Shown here piece after piece: positions 17,034 to 25,572 of a DNA stretch of 64,000 nt. The notes under the pieces were generated by a model. The model saw only the letters and a program-made list of their open reading frames with translations, did not search any database and was not told where the DNA came from. This stretch comes from Marinomonas sp. TW1. GTDB lineage: Bacteria > Pseudomonadota > Gammaproteobacteria > Pseudomonadales > Marinomonadaceae. Each line of letters begins with the position of its first letter. Position 1 is the first letter of the stretch. The position numbers and the translations under genes were made by a program. The stretch lies in NCBI RefSeq assembly GCF_001625355.1, contig NZ_JSEE01000007.1:147950-211949 (forward strand), in the 5' to 3' direction.

Positions 17034-20000
17034 TTACAACGAAACGGGGGCATCCGACTTTGGCTTGATTCTGCCTTTGATACGCTTGATCACGTTTTCC
17101 ACATCTTCTTTGATCATCAAGAGGATAGGCATCAATACCAAGGTGATCAAGGTCGCAAACATGATACCGTATCCGAGGGAAACGGCGGCCGGAATCAAAG
17201 CCTGGGCCTGACGTGATGTTTCATACAAAATGGGGGCTAAACCTGCGAAAGTAGTAAACGAGGTTAATAACACGGCGCGCAAACGACTTTGGCAAGCCAT
17301 GATAATAGCGCGGCGAATGTGAATCGTCTCTCGGCGTAAATCATTGTAACGGGAGACCAACAGTAGGCTGTCATTTACCACGACGCCACTTAACGCCAAA
17401 ATGCCGTTTAATGAAAAGATACTCAAGGCAAGTCCATTCATCCAATGGCCTAATAAAGAGCCGATGATACCAAATGGAATGGCCATCATAATAATGATTG
17501 GTTGGCTATAGGATTTCAAAGGAATGGCCAACAAAGCATAGATAATCAACAACGCCAACATAAACATTTGAAACAAAGAGGATTGTGTTTCCGCTTGTTC
17601 TTCCGCTTCTCCCGAGAAGCTAAAATCCACTTCTGAAAATTGTTTTTTGATGTTCGGCATGGCCGATTGCTGTAATAATTCCACCACTTCGGTAGAAGAC
17701 ATGATGTCTTTGTCTACTTCCGCTGACAGGTAGTAAGAGCGTTTACCATCAATACGAATGATCTCAGTTTGCACCTCAATCTGTCCCAATTTGGCCACTG
17801 TGTCTAGGGGTACACGTGAACCATTGTCGAGTGTAATCTTAGTGTTCATGATGGCTGCCGGTGACTCTTGCTGCGCTTCTGGGTAGCCAATCCGCACTTC
17901 CATTTCGTCATTGTCTCTTTGATATGTCTGTACTTCTGTACCATCAAAGTTACTGGCGACTTGGCTCGCCAATTCGGACGTGGTCAACCCCAGTAAACGA
18001 CCTTGCTCACTCAAGCTGAGTTCTAAGCGTGATTCAGGTGGCGTATCGTATTTTTCAATGCCTGTCACAGCGGGTACTTGGTTTAACGCGTCGACGAGCG
18101 TGCTCAATGCTTCATCAAGGGTGGTGGCATTGGAACTGGCGAGTTCTACGTTCAAGGCGTCCACCGCGCCGTCTTGGCCATTACGAATGCGTAAGCTTTT
18201 TATGCCTTCTGGCGTGCCCGCTAAACGTTGCCATTCGGTTGAAAACTGAGTCAATGAATAGGGCGCACCATTCACCAATTCGACGCGGAAGCTGCCGGAT
18301 TGATCACTGGAGGTATAGGTTTCAATGTTTTTTAAATAGCTGTTGGGTAAATCCGTTTGATCGGGCTGTTTGGCATTCACTGCTTTGGTAAGATTTTTGT
18401 CCGCTTGATAGGCTTTTTGCTCTATCTCAATCAAGGCTTTTTCGGTTTGACCATAGCTGGCATCGCTTAACATGGTTAATGATGCTCGTACGGTATCGCC
18501 CGGAATACGAGGGAAAAAGCTGGTGCGAATCTCACCGGTGAGCGGCATAGAAATCACCAAAGCAAACATGCTGATGAAGACCAAGCTCATGGCATAGCGA
18601 TGGCTCAGGCAAAACTCAATGGCTGGTTTATACATTCGATGACTGAAAAACTGCAGACCGTCATCAGCGCCTTTTTGCACCATCCCCCAAACTTTCGCAA
18701 GCCAATTTTTCGCCGGCGCTTTGTGGGTATTTAGATGTGATAGGTGAGCAGGCAAAATGATTTTGGATTCAATAATAGAAAGCACCAAACAAATGGCCAC
18801 CACTTGAGCAAATTGAGAATAAATTTTCCCCAAACGACCATCAATGTTGGACAAAGCCCAGAAAGCCGCCACTGTGGTAAAGACACCAAATAAGGTCGGC
18901 ACGGCGACTTCCATGGTGCCCTTGATGGTGTTGTTGAGGGTGTCGCCGTCTCGCGCTCGTACCGAATAGATGTTTTCGCCCACGACAACCGCATCATCTA
19001 CGACGATGCCTAAGGCCAGAATAAAGCCAAAGGTGGTGATCATGTTTAAGGTTAAATCGACCTGACTGGTGCCCATTAAAAACAAGGTGCCAAAGAAGAT
19101 AAATGGCAAGCCGGCCGCCACCCAAAAAGCGACGGTGATATTGAGGAATATGGCAAGCAGTACAAACACCAAAATCACACCCGTTAAGGCGTTTTTCACC
19201 ATGAGTTCCAGACGTTGGTTAATGGATTCACTGCGGTCATTCCAGGTGGTTAATTCCACTTTATAAGGCAGTTTTCCAGATGCCTGCCAGTCTTCAACAC
19301 GCTTTTTAGTCGCCTCCACCGTGTTAATGATGTCATCCTTGCCGATGGTATTCACTCGTAGTGATAAGCTGTTTTGTTGATTGAAGCGCGACAAGACAAA
19401 GTCGTCTTCATCGTACGCATCTTGGACAGTGGCGATGTCGCTGAGTGTCAGTTCGGCACCACTTGCGTTGGTTTTGATCGGAATACGAGCAAACTCTTGC
19501 TTGAAATAGGCTTGTTCTGAGGTACTGACTTTGAGGTATAAGTCTTCATTGCTGAGTGTTGCGACGGATGCACTGGCAGATTCAGCGTTTATTGCGGTGC
19601 TGATATCCGCTAAGGTCAGATTGTAGGCTTCTAGCTGATTTTTATCGACCTTAATTAGCATACTGGGATCACGCCAGCCAGAAATGGAAACCGAGTTGAT
19701 TTCTTTATCCAGTAACAGGTCAGTTTTTAAATCATAAGCGGCTTTTTGCAAGGTTCGACGGTCCGTATCGCCAAACAGCTGAATGATAATAGCCAATTCA
19801 GAGCGGGTATCTTTGGTGATCACAGCAGGATCGGCGTCACTCGGGAAGGAGGAGATCTCGTCGACCTTGTCTTTAATGTTGTTAAAGATTTCATCTAGGT
19901 CATAACCATCTTTGATCTCAACACTGACGGAACCGCGACTGCTGGTCGACGTTGACATGACATTGTCGATGCCTTCTAAACCTTCCAGCTGTTGTTCGAT

Positions 20001-20219
20001 CAAAATGGTGACACTTTCTTCGGTCGCTTTGGCCGAGCCACTGTCATAACTGACATCAATGTCGATACCATTTGGCGGTAGGGTCGGGAAGCTTTTTTTA
20101 CTTAACGAACCTATGTTAATTACCCCCAGCGTAATGATAAAAATCATCAGTAAGTTGGCGGCCACAGGGTTCCCTGCAAACCAAGCTATGATGCCTCTTT
20201 GTTGATCATTTGGACTCAT
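17034..20219 (-). CDS. RND efflux transporter, inner-membrane permease
   Basis: A 1061-residue AcrB-family proton/substrate antiporter with 12 membrane segments and two large periplasmic loops. The TM4 proton-relay aspartates are seen in LGIVVDDAVVVGENI near residue 405, and the TM10-12 region ends with GVVVNDSLLLVSRYNDLRRE and LGYGIMFATLITLVLMPILLM. The N-terminal sequence and the FPTLPPNGIDIDVSY segment resemble the multidrug/MdtB-VexF-like branch, not the heavy-metal CusA branch. It is the last gene of an OMF-MFP-RND operon and overlaps the adaptor gene by 4 bp (ATGA). No local regulator is present. Substrates cannot be deduced. Confidence 0.95.
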   Translation of the reverse strand: MSPNDQQRGIIAWFAGNPVAANLLMIFIITLGVINIGSLSKKSFPTLPPNGIDIDVSYDSGSAKATEESVTILIEQQLEGLEGIDNVMSTSTSSRGSVSVEIKDGYDLDEIFNNIKDKVDEISSFPSDADPAVITKDTRSELAIIIQLFGDTDRRTLQKAAYDLKTDLLLDKEINSVSISGWRDPSMLIKVDKNQLEAYNLTLADISTAINAESASASVATLSNEDLYLKVSTSEQAYFKQEFARIPIKTNASGAELTLSDIATVQDAYDEDDFVLSRFNQQNSLSLRVNTIGKDDIINTVEATKKRVEDWQASGKLPYKVELTTWNDRSESINQRLELMVKNALTGVILVFVLLAIFLNITVAFWVAAGLPFIFFGTLFLMGTSQVDLTLNMITTFGFILALGIVVDDAVVVGENIYSVRARDGDTLNNTIKGTMEVAVPTLFGVFTTVAAFWALSNIDGRLGKIYSQFAQVVAICLVLSIIESKIILPAHLSHLNTHKAPAKNWLAKVWGMVQKGADDGLQFFSHRMYKPAIEFCLSHRYAMSLVFISMFALVISMPLTGEIRTSFFPRIPGDTVRASLTMLSDASYGQTEKALIEIEQKAYQADKNLTKAVNAKQPDQTDLPNSYLKNIETYTSSDQSGSFRVELVNGAPYSLTQFSTEWQRLAGTPEGIKSLRIRNGQDGAVDALNVELASSNATTLDEALSTLVDALNQVPAVTGIEKYDTPPESRLELSLSEQGRLLGLTTSELASQVASNFDGTEVQTYQRDNDEMEVRIGYPEAQQESPAAIMNTKITLDNGSRVPLDTVAKLGQIEVQTEIIRIDGKRSYYLSAEVDKDIMSSTEVVELLQQSAMPNIKKQFSEVDFSFSGEAEEQAETQSSLFQMFMLALLIIYALLAIPLKSYSQPIIIMMAIPFGIIGSLLGHWMNGLALSIFSLNGILALSGVVVNDSLLLVSRYNDLRRETIHIRRAIIMACQSRLRAVLLTSFTTFAGLAPILYETSRQAQALIPAAVSLGYGIMFATLITLVLMPILLMIKEDVENVIKRIKGRIKPKSDAPVSL

Positions 20220-21475
20220 TTTTCAGTTTGCTCCATGGCGTCAACTAGGGTGCCTTTTTGATAACTGTTGTAGGGTTTAATTAGTACTGAGTAGGGTTTG
20301 TCTCGCATCGTATCTGGCACCAGAATGTAGGTGTACTGAGCATCAACGAATAAAGGGGTTGTAGGGAAATAATCGAGGCGGTTTTCTGCGTTTATAAACC
20401 AAATATCGCCCCGCTGACTCAAGGCTGAATTGGGTAATTTCCAAAGGTTTTGTAGCGTTTTACCTTGTAGTTCAACGGTGACAAACGCGCCTGGTAATAA
20501 TGGTGTGCTTTGATCCAAGGGGGATTCTACTGCCAAGGTTAGACTACGCATACGAGTTGAGGTGTCTATGTGTTGACCGACACTGATGACCTTGCCTGAC
20601 CAGCTTGCTTGACTGTCAATACTGTTGACGGTGACGGGCCAATTACCCGCAAGTAGCGTGTCTGCGTCAGGCAATTTTGCCCAATCTGAGTTAGCCAGTT
20701 CCAATGTGATTTCTACACGGTCAGTACTGTATAAGGTGGCAATGTCACTGCTGGAGCTCAAATAAGAGCCAGGTGAAATATTGCGTGCTGTGACTAACGC
20801 ATTAAATGGGGCCACCACTTTGGTGTTTTTTAAGTTATCTCTGGCTTCCATGAGGGCGGCTTTAGCTGAATTAACTTCGGCTTTGGCTTCGGCTAGCTGT
20901 GGAATACGCCATGTTAGATCGGAATCGGGTTGGTCGGTAAAGCCTGCCGCTTGCCATTCCGCTTTGGCTTGATCGCCTTGTCGAACTTCTTCTTTCAACG
21001 CGAGCTCTGCACTGGCTAAGGTTTTTTCAGCACTGGCGACGGCACTGTTTAATTCGCGATTACGTAAAACGGTTAACACGTCTCCTTGTTTAACGCGTTT
21101 TCCTGCTTCCAGTTGTGGCGAGATTTCAATTACTTCTCCGCTTACTTGACTCGTGAGTGTAAGAGAGTAGCGCGGTGCGGTCACGGCAGAACCTTGAATA
21201 ATGGGGGAGTATTCGCCCGCTTGAACCTTAATGACGGACACTTTCACCGCCGTTTCGCCATCGGCTTCTGCTTGAACGCGGCGATTCGATGTCTCAGCTC
21301 GTGGACCTTGACCTGGCGCGCCTCTTGCTCGATCTGGACCCCCTCGGCCTGATTGGTCATGGCCTCTTTGCCCTACAAATTTGTCGGTATTTAATTTGCT
21401 GTCAATGTAAAAGTAACTGGCAACCGCCAAAACAATTGATAATGCTAGTATGATCCAGCGTGAATAATGCTTCAT
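20216..21475 (-). CDS. RND efflux periplasmic adaptor (membrane fusion protein)
   Basis: A 419-residue HlyD/AcrA-like adaptor. An N-terminal membrane anchor (residues 7-25) is followed by an unusual Gly/Arg/Pro-rich stretch (about 35-62), then a barrel-sandwich lipoyl half (GEVIEISPQLEAGKRVKQGD), an alpha-hairpin (LNSAVASAEKTLASAELAL to KAALMEARDNL), the second lipoyl half (VVAPFNALVTARNISPG) and the beta-barrel (LLPGAFVTVEL). It links the RND permease to the outer-membrane channel. It overlaps both neighbours by 4 bp, so the three genes are translationally coupled. The low-complexity linker is the only oddity. Confidence 0.93.
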   Translation of the reverse strand: MKHYSRWIILALSIVLAVASYFYIDSKLNTDKFVGQRGHDQSGRGGPDRARGAPGQGPRAETSNRRVQAEADGETAVKVSVIKVQAGEYSPIIQGSAVTAPRYSLTLTSQVSGEVIEISPQLEAGKRVKQGDVLTVLRNRELNSAVASAEKTLASAELALKEEVRQGDQAKAEWQAAGFTDQPDSDLTWRIPQLAEAKAEVNSAKAALMEARDNLKNTKVVAPFNALVTARNISPGSYLSSSSDIATLYSTDRVEITLELANSDWAKLPDADTLLAGNWPVTVNSIDSQASWSGKVISVGQHIDTSTRMRSLTLAVESPLDQSTPLLPGAFVTVELQGKTLQNLWKLPNSALSQRGDIWFINAENRLDYFPTTPLFVDAQYTYILVPDTMRDKPYSVLIKPYNSYQKGTLVDAMEQTEK

Positions 21476-22848
21476 TCTGGTTTTACTCCAAGTCCTAATG
21501 CCAGCCCTAAGGTAATTCGGTTTGCTAAATGTTCGTAGATCAGTTCGTCAAGTTGTGCTTCAAGATCAAACATGGTGGTTTGTGCGGAAATAAGATCACT
21601 CAGTTCCACTAAACCATTGCGATATTTGGTTTCATATTGGGTTAAATTGCTGCGCGAACTTTGCAGCGCATTGCGGATATGGGTTAAGCGTTGTTGTAAT
21701 ACTTTTTCTTGGCCCAATGCATCTTCGACTTCGTTCACCGCGGTTAATAATGTATCTCGGTAGCCTTGAAAGGCTTGTGCCGTTTGCAGTTTGGCCACTT
21801 CTGCAGCCGCTTTTAATTGACCTCCTTGATACAGAGGTTGTGTTAACTGCGCTGCCAAGCTCCAAATGGGGGAGGTAAATAAGGCCATTCTAGGAGATTC
21901 TGCCGCATCAGAAAGGGCCGCGCTCAAGCTGATGGAAGGCAGCATATCTTTGTAAGCCACTTGAGTATTTAAATCAGCGGCTTCTATGGTCAAATAAGCG
22001 GATTTTAAATCCGGGCGGCGTTGTAGGTTTTGCTCGGGTAAACCGGATAAGGAATAGCTGACTTCTGGATACGCTTGTTGGGGGGATAAAATCAGTGGCG
22101 TGTTACGTCCTAACAAGGTTTGTAATTCACGTTTTTGAATTTCCAAATTTTCTCGATATTGCGCCAGGGAGGCACGAGATTGTGACGTTGAAGTGCGTGC
22201 TTCGTCTAACGCTTCTAAATTGTCTAAGCCACTTTTAAAGCGCTTAACGATCAGTTGTTCGTTGGCTTCTAACAAGTTTAAGCGTTTCGTTTCTATTTCA
22301 ATGGCATGCTGTTTGGCGGTCAAAGAGAGCCATGTCTTCATGACACTCGCCACGAGTGTGTCTTGACTGGATTGGTATAAGGCTTCATCGCTTGCGAGAC
22401 TCTTCGCCGAAGCCGACTCAGCATTAGCGAGTTTCTGCCATAAGTCTAATTCCCAACTGACACTGATTTTTGCAGAGTAACTGGTATCGCTGTCTTTTTC
22501 TTCATTGACACCGACGCTCGCATCCACTGAGGGTAAGTTCGCACCATGGGATTTTTTCAGTTCCCATAAACTTGCTTGCAGGGTTAGGGCCGTTTTTTGC
22601 AAACTTGGATTGGCTGCTAATGCTTCTTTAATAAGCTGATTCAGTTCGTCACTTTGAATTAAATCCGTCAGGTAGCTGATCTCACCCGCTTGATCCAAGG
22701 ATTGCCATTGGTTAGCTTGGACTTCGGTTCTCTCAAATTCTTGCTGTGCAAGATCCGCGTAATTCACTCTTTCTTGTGAGCTACTACAAGCGACCAAAGC
22801 GGTGCTGATGCATAACAAAGCGGCACAACGGAACGGTTTGCTTGTCAT
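21472..22848 (-). CDS. TolC/NodT-family outer-membrane efflux lipoprotein
   Basis: A 458-residue outer-membrane channel of the NodT type. The signal peptide ends at the lipobox LVAC (residues about 18-21), so it is probably lipid-anchored. Two OEP repeats are seen, with LAANPSLQKTALTLQASLWELKK and RRPDLKSAYLTIEAADLNTQVAYKDMLP in pieces typical of the hairpins. It forms the exit duct of the tripartite pump and is the promoter-proximal gene of the operon. It is divergent from the porin gene across 327 bp. Confidence 0.92.
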   Translation of the reverse strand: MTSKPFRCAALLCISTALVACSSSQERVNYADLAQQEFERTEVQANQWQSLDQAGEISYLTDLIQSDELNQLIKEALAANPSLQKTALTLQASLWELKKSHGANLPSVDASVGVNEEKDSDTSYSAKISVSWELDLWQKLANAESASAKSLASDEALYQSSQDTLVASVMKTWLSLTAKQHAIEIETKRLNLLEANEQLIVKRFKSGLDNLEALDEARTSTSQSRASLAQYRENLEIQKRELQTLLGRNTPLILSPQQAYPEVSYSLSGLPEQNLQRRPDLKSAYLTIEAADLNTQVAYKDMLPSISLSAALSDAAESPRMALFTSPIWSLAAQLTQPLYQGGQLKAAAEVAKLQTAQAFQGYRDTLLTAVNEVEDALGQEKVLQQRLTHIRNALQSSRSNLTQYETKYRNGLVELSDLISAQTTMFDLEAQLDELIYEHLANRITLGLALGLGVKPE

Positions 22849-23175
22849 TGAATCAATCCTGATTATTTTCTAATGCGAACTTTGGTGGCTCGTACTAGAG
22901 TAAGTTTGCTTTTAAAAGGTGTTGAGTTGCACCAGATTATTGGTTTAAAGGCATTTTCCATAAAGTATATTTTCATTTATTTACATTAAGGCTGATGCTA
23001 ACCAACCTTAGATGCAAGCATCTCTTCAGTATTGGACACAATAAAACCCCATAAGTTCTTATATAAAAAAACAGATAGAAGATATCGGAATAATCGATTT
23101 TTAAAGATAAGTTTCCTTATTTATTGTTTAGCTTCAAAGCCATTTCAACAAAAATAACAATATGGAAACCAAACT
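22849..23175. other. Gene-free divergent region between efflux operon and porin
   Basis: This 327-bp, A/T-rich stretch must hold the leftward promoter of the efflux operon and the rightward promoter of the porin. I found no ORF of note. The only clear element is the LysR-type box at 23084-23098, which lies nearer the porin. Confidence 0.6.
23084..23098. promoter_or_regulatory. LysR-type operator (ATCG-N7-CGAT) upstream of the porin
   Basis: ATCG-N7-CGAT fits the LysR T-N11-A and ATC-N9-GAT patterns. The surrounding 38 bp (23065-23102) match 25327-25364 at 28 positions, including a seven-A run, AGAT eight bases before GATATCG, equal spacing and the following T-run. The second copy lies upstream of the MFS operon and LysR gene. 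Confidence 0.6.
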
Positions 23176-24327
23176 ATGAACAGGGTCACGCAACATTCTA
23201 ATGTAAACTTTGCTTCTTTACGTATTGCTTTAAAACCTCTAGGCATATGCCTTACCTGTGCTTTGGTAACTGGCGGTGCCATGGCAGGCGAATTGTATTC
23301 ATCGGACACATCTTCGTTAAGTTTTTCTGGGGTATTCAATTTAGGCGTTCAGTCCCGGCAGTTGAGTAGTCAAGACGACGCCAATGTGTCGGTGGACAGC
23401 AATATGATGAACACATCTCATATTGGTTTGTCAGGGCAGAGCAAATTGTCTGCTGGCTTAGTAGCGAAAATGGGCATATCGAGCTTTATTCAAATTGACA
23501 AAGGTGAGAGTACCAGAGGACTAACTGATGAAAGCTTCTACAGTCGCTATGCTTGGGGGGGCTTGGAAGGTTCTCTGGGTAGTATCAAAGCAGGTCGACT
23601 GACGTCATTGAGCTTTATCAATACCATTCGTTTTAACCCTTTTGGTGCATCAAGTACTTATAGCCCCAGCTTTTTACATACTTTTGTGGGCAGCCCAGCG
23701 CAGCCTATGGCAACTGGATTGGGCGGCACTGATTCGGCATGGGATAACGCCGTACAATATTCTTTGCCTAACATGTCCGGCATGAGCATCTCACTTATGG
23801 CCGCACCAGATGAGGGTGGGACGACAGGTGAACGTTACGGTGCGAGCGTTACTGTGGGTGGTTTTCCGTTTGCGGCTGTCATCTCGGTGGATGAGATAAA
23901 AGGCGCGACTTTTACGTATCCCCTTGGGTTCTCTTCTTTACCGGAAGCGACTCCGCCCTTTACAGCGAAAGATTATTCGAATACTCAATTAGGTTTATCC
24001 TATGATGTCAAAACCTATAAATTTTACGGACAAGTTAGTCAGAGTAAAGTAGAAGGCACGCGCGCCAGCGTCAGTCAAGATTTTCAGATTAATATGCTGC
24101 AAGTTGGGCTGTCCTCACCCGTGGGGCCTGGAGTGGTAAAAGCGTCTTTGGCTAACAGTACAATGGAACGAAGCTGGGCGAAGGATCTGGAGCGTACTAC
24201 GATGACATTAGGGTATGACTATGCGCTCTCTAAGCAAGCGACGTGGTTTACTCGCATAATGAAAGATGAGGTAACGGATCAATCTTCTGGAACCAGTTAT
24301 GGTACAGGTGTTAGTTACGCCTTTTAA
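23176..24327 (+). CDS. Outer-membrane porin
   Basis: A 383-residue general porin of the gram-negative porin (OmpC/Omp32-like) superfamily. A signal peptide of about 37 residues ends near GGAMAGE. The mature part shows alternating beta-strand patterns (LSFSGVFNLGVQSRQL, WGGLEGSLGSIKAGR for the L3/constriction region) and ends in Phe (GTGVSYAF), the signal for Bam-dependent insertion. It is monocistronic with a terminator directly after. The shared LysR box with the MFS operon suggests it admits the substrate of the neighbouring catabolic genes; that is inference. Confidence 0.92.
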   Translation: MNRVTQHSNVNFASLRIALKPLGICLTCALVTGGAMAGELYSSDTSSLSFSGVFNLGVQSRQLSSQDDANVSVDSNMMNTSHIGLSGQSKLSAGLVAKMGISSFIQIDKGESTRGLTDESFYSRYAWGGLEGSLGSIKAGRLTSLSFINTIRFNPFGASSTYSPSFLHTFVGSPAQPMATGLGGTDSAWDNAVQYSLPNMSGMSISLMAAPDEGGTTGERYGASVTVGGFPFAAVISVDEIKGATFTYPLGFSSLPEATPPFTAKDYSNTQLGLSYDVKTYKFYGQVSQSKVEGTRASVSQDFQINMLQVGLSSPVGPGVVKASLANSTMERSWAKDLERTTMTLGYDYALSKQATWFTRIMKDEVTDQSSGTSYGTGVSYAF

Positions 24328-24357
24328 AGGTGAATAGCCCGCTAGATTTCCTGTGAA

Positions 24358-24386
24358 CTTGAGGAGGCTGTTGCCTCCTCTTTTTT
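24358..24386. terminator. Bidirectional terminator between porin and LysR gene
   Basis: GAGGAGGC, loop of four, GCCTCCTC and six T. It ends the porin transcript and overlaps the stop codon of the convergent LysR gene. Confidence 0.88.
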
Positions 24387-25299
24387 ATGTTGGCGACTCT
24401 ATGGACAGTATTTTCTTGCACAGGCTTCTAAGCCACTGGTGTGCAGGGTCACTGTCGAGAATGCGATTCCATTGCATGTATTCTCGTAAGCTTGGAATAG
24501 GTTCTGGTGTATCAATGATCTTAATGGGGAGCGTTTTAGCATGAATGTGAGCCAGACGAGTCTGCATGACGGTGATACGGTTAGTGCCTACAACTAAGTG
24601 AGGCAAGGTATTAAAGTCACTGGTGGAGACTTCAATGCGTCTATCTTGACCGTATTTTTTCGCGAAGTCTTCTTCAAAGCTCGGTGCTCGCATCTCACCT
24701 AAATTGATGACCACATGACCTAAATTTAAATACTCTTCATTACTGAGAGTATCACCAACGATTGAATTATCCCGCCAAACGACACAGGAATAAGAATCTT
24801 CAAACAAGAGTGCTTTGGGGTGATCATTTTTCATGTAGAGATTCGGTTGAATGAGAAAATCAATGTCACCTCTCGCGATGGCTTCGTTGTATTGATTGTT
24901 ATTGGGAATAATGTCGAAGGTCATGTTCGGGGCCAAGCGGTGAACATGGTTAAATAAGGGGCTGAGAAACACGGTTGTAACATAATCCGATGCCATGATT
25001 TTGAAATGCCGATTCGATTCAAGTGGGTCAAAATGTTTGTCTCCGACAATATTCGTCTTAATGTCCAACAACACGCGCTTGAGTGGTTCTTGTAGGGATA
25101 CGGCTAATGGTGTGGGCAGCATTTGACGCCCCGACTGCACCAGTAATTCATCGTCAAAATAATCTCTCAATCGAGACAGCAAGCCACTGGCAGCGGATTG
25201 ACTAATGTTTAGTTTTTGTGCCGCATGAGTCACATTGCGTTCGGTTAAAATGGTGTCGAGTGCCACCAATAGGTTCAGGTCTAGATGATGAAAACGCAT
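24385..25299 (-). CDS. LysR-family transcriptional regulator (NodD/NahR-like)
   Basis: A 304-residue LysR regulator. The winged helix-turn-helix occupies residues 1-65 (LDLNLLVALDTILTERNVTHAAQKLNISQSAAS in part), and the effector domain follows (about 90-300). The opening DLNLLVALD and FDPLESNRHFKIMASDY are typical of the NodD/NahR/LinR branch, whose members respond to aromatic inducers. It is divergent from the MFS catabolic operon and convergent with the porin. A box of the NodD type (ATC-N9-GAT) occurs before both, so it is the probable activator of both units. Confidence 0.93.
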   Translation of the reverse strand: MRFHHLDLNLLVALDTILTERNVTHAAQKLNISQSAASGLLSRLRDYFDDELLVQSGRQMLPTPLAVSLQEPLKRVLLDIKTNIVGDKHFDPLESNRHFKIMASDYVTTVFLSPLFNHVHRLAPNMTFDIIPNNNQYNEAIARGDIDFLIQPNLYMKNDHPKALLFEDSYSCVVWRDNSIVGDTLSNEEYLNLGHVVINLGEMRAPSFEEDFAKKYGQDRRIEVSTSDFNTLPHLVVGTNRITVMQTRLAHIHAKTLPIKIIDTPEPIPSLREYMQWNRILDSDPAHQWLRSLCKKILSIESPT

Positions 25300-25345
25300 T
25301 GAATTTCCTTTTTGTTATTAGTATTCAAAAAAATAGATGCTTGAT

Positions 25346-25360
25346 ATCGAGAAATACGAT
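25346..25360. promoter_or_regulatory. LysR-type operator between LysR gene and MFS operon
   Basis: Second copy of ATCG-N7-CGAT, in a 38-bp block similar to that at 23065-23102. It lies 47 bp upstream of the LysR start and 78 bp upstream of the 44-codon ORF, the usual position for a regulator that represses itself and activates the divergent operon. Confidence 0.6.
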
Positions 25361-25437
25361 TTTTTTAATACTTAATGCTTCATTTATGATGGGATTTGCT
25401 TACCGACACAATAAAAATAAATGAGGAAAACTCAATC

Positions 25438-25572
25438 ATGAAACGAATATATCTTCTTTTGCATTCACTTTACCCTACTGTAAATGCCTTTTCGTTGGCA
25501 ATGTTTTCATTTGCTCTTTCAGCCATCAAAGCATTGAACATTTTCGGACTATCGATAGGAGAGGTGAAATGA
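25438..25572 (+). CDS. Candidate 44-residue membrane peptide coupled to the MFS gene
   Basis: The ATG at 25438 follows GAGGA by ten bases and opens a 44-codon frame (MKRIYLLLHSLYPTVN at the N-terminus). It has a basic N-terminus and a long hydrophobic stretch from about residue 17 to 38 and ends GLSIGEVK. Its TGA overlaps the MFS start as ATGA. The coding capacity, ribosome site and coupled stop argue for translation, as a small single-span membrane protein or as a leader peptide that opens the MFS start. I know no family for it. It could be chance, since the region is short and A/T-rich. Confidence 0.5.
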   Translation: MKRIYLLLHSLYPTVNAFSLAMFSFALSAIKALNIFGLSIGEVK

